The notes under the pieces: model-generated | Database searches by the model: none | Told to the model about the DNA's origin: nothing | Seen by the model: the letters and a program-made list of their open reading frames with translations, nothing else | Origin: Holophagales bacterium UBA5066 | Lineage (GTDB): Bacteria > Acidobacteriota > Thermoanaerobaculia > UBA5066 | Direction of reading: 5' to 3' | NCBI GenBank assembly: GCA_002414905.1 | Contig: DIAY01000206.1 | Coordinates: 1-14,787 of the forward strand | DNA: 14,787 nucleotides | Part shown: piece by piece, positions 12,255 through 14,787 of the stretch | Position numbering within the stretch: position 1 is the first letter of the stretch | Layout: the number at the start of each line of letters is the position of its first letter | Made by a program: the position numbers and the translations under genes

Positions 12255-13427
12255 ATGACCCTCGAGCTGAATCCGTCCGGCGAGACGGATCGCCCCGTCC
12301 GAGGGCCGTGGAGGTCGGGAATGGGCAAGCTCTTCAAGGTCCTGCTCGGGCTGATCGTCCTTGGCGGCGTCGTCACCGGGATCTACGCCCTCGCCAGCTC
12401 CGGCAAGAAGGACGACGGCGGGATCAAGATCGTCGTCGCCGAATCGGGGTCGATCACCGAGAAGGCTCTCGCCGTTGGGCAGATCCAGCCGCGACAGAAG
12501 TTCTCGGTGAAGTCGAAGATCTCCGGGATCGTGAAGAGCTGCCGGGTCGAGGTCGGCGACAGGGTGAAGGCCGGCGACGCGATCCTCGAGATCCAGCCCG
12601 ACCCGACGCCGCTCGAGGTGACCGAGGTCGACCGGAGGCTCGAGTCGGCGAAGGCCTCCTTCGACCGTGCCAAAGCCGAATTCGACCGTGCACAGGAGCT
12701 GAACCGGCAGGGAATCACGGCACGCTCCGACGTCGACGTAAAGCGCGAGGCCTTCGAGCTCGCGAAGATCGCCGTCGCCAAGGCCGATCAGGACCGCGAG
12801 CTGACCCGGAAGGGGAAGATCACGTCGTTTGACTCGGGGATCGACTCGATCATCCGTGCACCCGCGGCCGGAACGATCCTCACCCGTGCGGTCAACCCGG
12901 GAGACCCGGTCGTCCCGCTGACGTCGTACCAGCCGGGAACCGAGCTCGCGACGATCGCCGACATGAGCGACCTGATCTTCAAGGGAACGGTTGACGAGAT
13001 CGACGTCGGAAAGCTCCACGTCGGCCTCATTGCGCGCATCAAGGTCGGCGCGCTCCCGAGCGACATCGTGACGGGAAAGGTCGCCCGGATTGCCCCCCAG
13101 GCCCTGCAGAAGGACGGCGCGACCCTCTTCGACGTCGAGATCGAGCTCGACCCGGGGCAGAAGATCGTCCTGCGTGCCGGTTACTCGGCCAATGCCGACC
13201 TGATCATCCGCGAGAAGAAGGACGTCGTGACGATCCCGGAGCGCCTCGTGACGTTCGAGGATGGCGGCAAGAAGGCGTTCGTCGAGCTACCGGGGAAGGA
13301 CCCGAAGGACGAGCCAAAGAAAGTCGAGATCACGACCGGGATCTCCGACGGCCTGAACGTCGAGGTGACGAGCGGCGTGAAGAAGGGTGACCAACTCGTG
13401 CAGCGGCCGCCGAAGCAGATCAGCTAG
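12255..13427 (+). CDS. Periplasmic adaptor (HlyD/MacA-like membrane fusion protein) of an ABC exporter
   Basis: The protein is 390 residues from ATG 12255. Numbering from the internal Met at 12321: a single membrane anchor (residues about 4-25, LFKVLLGLIVLGGVVTGIYA), then the split barrel-sandwich domain (VKSKISGIVKSCRVEVGDRVKAGD, 63-86, and IRAPAAGTILTRAVNPGD, 178-195). Between them lies a helical hairpin (ESAKASFDRAKAEFDRAQEL, 108-127), and a beta-barrel and membrane-proximal domain follow. This is the MacA layout, linking an inner-membrane MacB-like permease to an outer-membrane channel. Start choice is open: 12255 has a promoter box 5 nt upstream and third-position GC rises there, whereas ATG 12321 has a good Shine-Dalgarno (GGAGG, 6 nt spacing) directly before the anchor. 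The permease follows after 28 bp, so an operon is expected. Substrate unknown. Confidence 0.88.
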   Translation: MTLELNPSGETDRPVRGPWRSGMGKLFKVLLGLIVLGGVVTGIYALASSGKKDDGGIKIVVAESGSITEKALAVGQIQPRQKFSVKSKISGIVKSCRVEVGDRVKAGDAILEIQPDPTPLEVTEVDRRLESAKASFDRAKAEFDRAQELNRQGITARSDVDVKREAFELAKIAVAKADQDRELTRKGKITSFDSGIDSIIRAPAAGTILTRAVNPGDPVVPLTSYQPGTELATIADMSDLIFKGTVDEIDVGKLHVGLIARIKVGALPSDIVTGKVARIAPQALQKDGATLFDVEIELDPGQKIVLRAGYSANADLIIREKKDVVTIPERLVTFEDGGKKAFVELPGKDPKDEPKKVEITTGISDGLNVEVTSGVKKGDQLVQRPPKQIS

Positions 13428-13455
13428 AGCCGGAAATCGACGAGGAGGCTTCGAC

Positions 13456-14682
13456 GTGCTTCGCGACGCGCTACTGCAGCTCCATCGGGACCTGAAGAGC
13501 CAGAAGCTCCGAACGCTCCTGACGGTCTTCGGGCTCGTCTGGGGGACGGTTGCCGTGACGCTCCTTCTCGCGTTCGGCGCGGGGCTGAAGAAGCAGCTCA
13601 TCAAGTCGGCGGCCGGTCTCGGCGACCGAATCTGCATCTCCTGGCCCGGCCTGACGTCGATCCCGTACCAGGGGCTCGGCAAGGGGCGCCGCATCCGGAT
13701 CACCGACGAGGACCTCGAGACGGTGAGGCCGCGTGTCGACGGCCTGAAGCGGATGTCGAGCGAGTACAGCGACTCCTGGAAGATGGTCTACAACCTGAAG
13801 ACCTACCCGGTCGACGTCTCCGGCATCGCCCCCGAGTTCGGCGAGATGCGGAACCTGATCCCGGTGCCGGGCGGGCGGTTCATCAACCCCCTCGACATGA
13901 AGCACCAGCGCCGGGTCATCTTCCTCGGCAACGAGGTGGCCGAGAACGTCTTCGGCAAGGGAACCGACCCGGTCGGCAAGACGGTCCTCTTCAACGGCTC
14001 TCCCTTCCTCGTCGTCGGCGTCCTGACGAAGAAGGACCAGGACTCGAGCTACAACAGCCGCGACAGCGGTCTGGCCTGGATCCCGGGAACGACGTTCCGG
14101 GCGCTGACCGGCCGGAAGTACCTCTCGAACTTCGTCTATCAGTCCGCCTCGGCGCTCGAGTCGAAAGCCGTGACCGACAGCCTCCGCGCAGCGCTCTCCA
14201 GCCGGCTCAAGTTCGACCCGGCGGACAAGGAAGCCTTTTCGGTCTGGGACACGACAGAGCAGTTCAAGTTCTTCGAAGTCTTCATGCTCGCCTTCTCGCT
14301 CTTCCTCGGAATCGTCGGCTCGCTCACGCTCGTCGTGGGCGGGATCGGCGTCTCGAACATCATGAACGTCGTCGTCGACGAGAGGACGAAGGAGATCGGC
14401 GTGAAGATGGCCCTCGGCGCGAAGTCGGGGGCGATCCTGAGGCAGTTCCTTGTCGAGACGCTCATCGTGACGGCCATCGGCGGGGCCGCGGGGTTTGCCA
14501 TCTCGCTCGCGATCTGCTCCGTCTTCCCGGCGAGCCTCGAGGAGTACGTGGGCCGGCCGGAAGTCTCGCCTCTCGTCGCGGGGATCACGGTTGGCATCCT
14601 CGGGCTCATCGGCCTTCTCGCGGGCTGGTTCCCGGCCCGCGCGGCCTCCCGCCTCGACCCGGTCGTGGCGATGAAGATGTAG
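13456..14682 (+). CDS. ABC transporter permease, MacB/FtsX-like
   Basis: The 408-residue protein has the MacB permease layout: an N-terminal helix (about 20-45, LLTVFGLVWGTVAVTLLLAF), a large extracytoplasmic MacB-type domain (about 46-275), and three C-terminal helices (about 276-305, 334-357, 371-395). The signature GGIGVSNIMNVVVDERTKEIG (295-315), followed by VKMALGAKSGAI, is intact. No nucleotide-binding domain is fused to it, so it needs a separate ATPase, not seen before the window ends. Start is GTG 13456, with GAGGAGG (13442-13448) 7 nt upstream; frames starting further upstream lack this site and overlap the adaptor gene. It follows the adaptor by 28 bp and precedes a second permease by 10 bp. 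Such units export peptides, lipids or lipoproteins, or act as mechanotransmitters. Cargo unknown. Confidence 0.9.
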   Translation: MLRDALLQLHRDLKSQKLRTLLTVFGLVWGTVAVTLLLAFGAGLKKQLIKSAAGLGDRICISWPGLTSIPYQGLGKGRRIRITDEDLETVRPRVDGLKRMSSEYSDSWKMVYNLKTYPVDVSGIAPEFGEMRNLIPVPGGRFINPLDMKHQRRVIFLGNEVAENVFGKGTDPVGKTVLFNGSPFLVVGVLTKKDQDSSYNSRDSGLAWIPGTTFRALTGRKYLSNFVYQSASALESKAVTDSLRAALSSRLKFDPADKEAFSVWDTTEQFKFFEVFMLAFSLFLGIVGSLTLVVGGIGVSNIMNVVVDERTKEIGVKMALGAKSGAILRQFLVETLIVTAIGGAAGFAISLAICSVFPASLEEYVGRPEVSPLVAGITVGILGLIGLLAGWFPARAASRLDPVVAMKM

Positions 14683-14692
14683 GGGGAGAGCC

Positions 14693-14787
14693 GTGAAAGT
14701 GATCCTCCACCTCTTCCTCCAGTCCGCGACCCTCGGCCGCAAGCGCGCGTTCCTGACGATCGCCGCGATCACCTGGGGGACCGTCGC
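14693..14787 (+). CDS. Second MacB/FtsX-like ABC permease, N-terminal fragment (cut by window end)
   Basis: Only 31 codons are visible. GTG 14693 is preceded by GGGGGAG two nucleotides away, itself overlapping the stop region of the previous gene. The start VKVILHLFLQSATLGRKRAF followed by LTIAAITWGTV is a near copy of the opening of the upstream permease (LRTLLTVFGLVWGTVAV), so it is a tandem paralogue. Two non-identical permeases behind one adaptor suggest a heterodimeric transporter. The rest lies outside the window. Confidence 0.7.
   Translation, partial: MKVILHLFLQSATLGRKRAFLTIAAITWGTV

Noticed and set aside
10973..12376. Upstream in-frame extension of the peptide transporter on the minus strand
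   Set aside because: The frame stays open across the metallophosphoesterase gene, but the POT family starts near ATG 10972 (ExxER at residues 20-24) and the extra part is Arg/Glu/Pro-rich shadow sequence.

Overview
The window is very GC-rich with strong G/C bias at third codon positions. It carries a cytosol-facing Ser/Thr kinase preceded by a CxxC...CxxDG zinc-ribbon-like segment, a sigma factor paired with a zinc-finger/TPR protein, and MacA/MacB-like export genes. That mix suggests an Acidobacteriota-type chromosome (inference from gene content and composition; no marker gene is present). I see no rRNA, tRNA, CRISPR array, transposase or phage gene.

Layout. 1-203 (+) is the tail of a DoxX-like membrane protein. 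205-765 (-) is a putative lipoprotein; its likely start lies just past an intrinsic terminator. 785-993 holds two minus-strand terminators around about 130 bp of unexplained sequence. 1012-2241 (-) is an aspartate-aminotransferase-family enzyme and 2303-4000 (-) an exported gamma-glutamyltransferase of the YwrD-like subtype. 4089-6659 (+) is a membrane sensor with a GAF-like domain, zinc-ribbon-like segment and Ser/Thr kinase. 6755-7093 (-) is a stand-alone BRCT protein, divergent from a 51-residue peptide gene at 7308-7463 (+). 7479-9336 (-) is a sigma factor translationally coupled to a ZAS-motif/TPR protein. 9377-10972 (-) is a POT peptide transporter, divergent from a membrane metallophosphoesterase (11042-12166, +). 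12255-14787 (+) starts an operon: periplasmic adaptor, MacB-like permease and a second permease cut by the window end.

The most unusual signal is between 7149 and 7258. The upstream regions of the BRCT gene and the small peptide gene carry the same element (GGTNCAGTCA-N14-CCTCAT-N4-AGGTAGGG), in opposite orientations around an AT-rich centre, with identical internal spacing and similar distances to the two start codons. This looks like a divergent co-regulated pair. Both genes have good Shine-Dalgarno sequences. By contrast, at least five other genes have a TAnnnT box 6-8 nt before the start codon and no Shine-Dalgarno, suggesting leaderless mRNAs.

How genes may work together: transaminase, gamma-glutamyltransferase and peptide transporter all fit amino-acid/peptide use but are not one operon. 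The kinase and the sigma/ZAS-TPR pair are regulatory. The adaptor/permease operon has a 19-bp palindrome and an ECF-like promoter in front, so it may be an inducible export or envelope-stress unit. All regulatory statements are inference from sequence.
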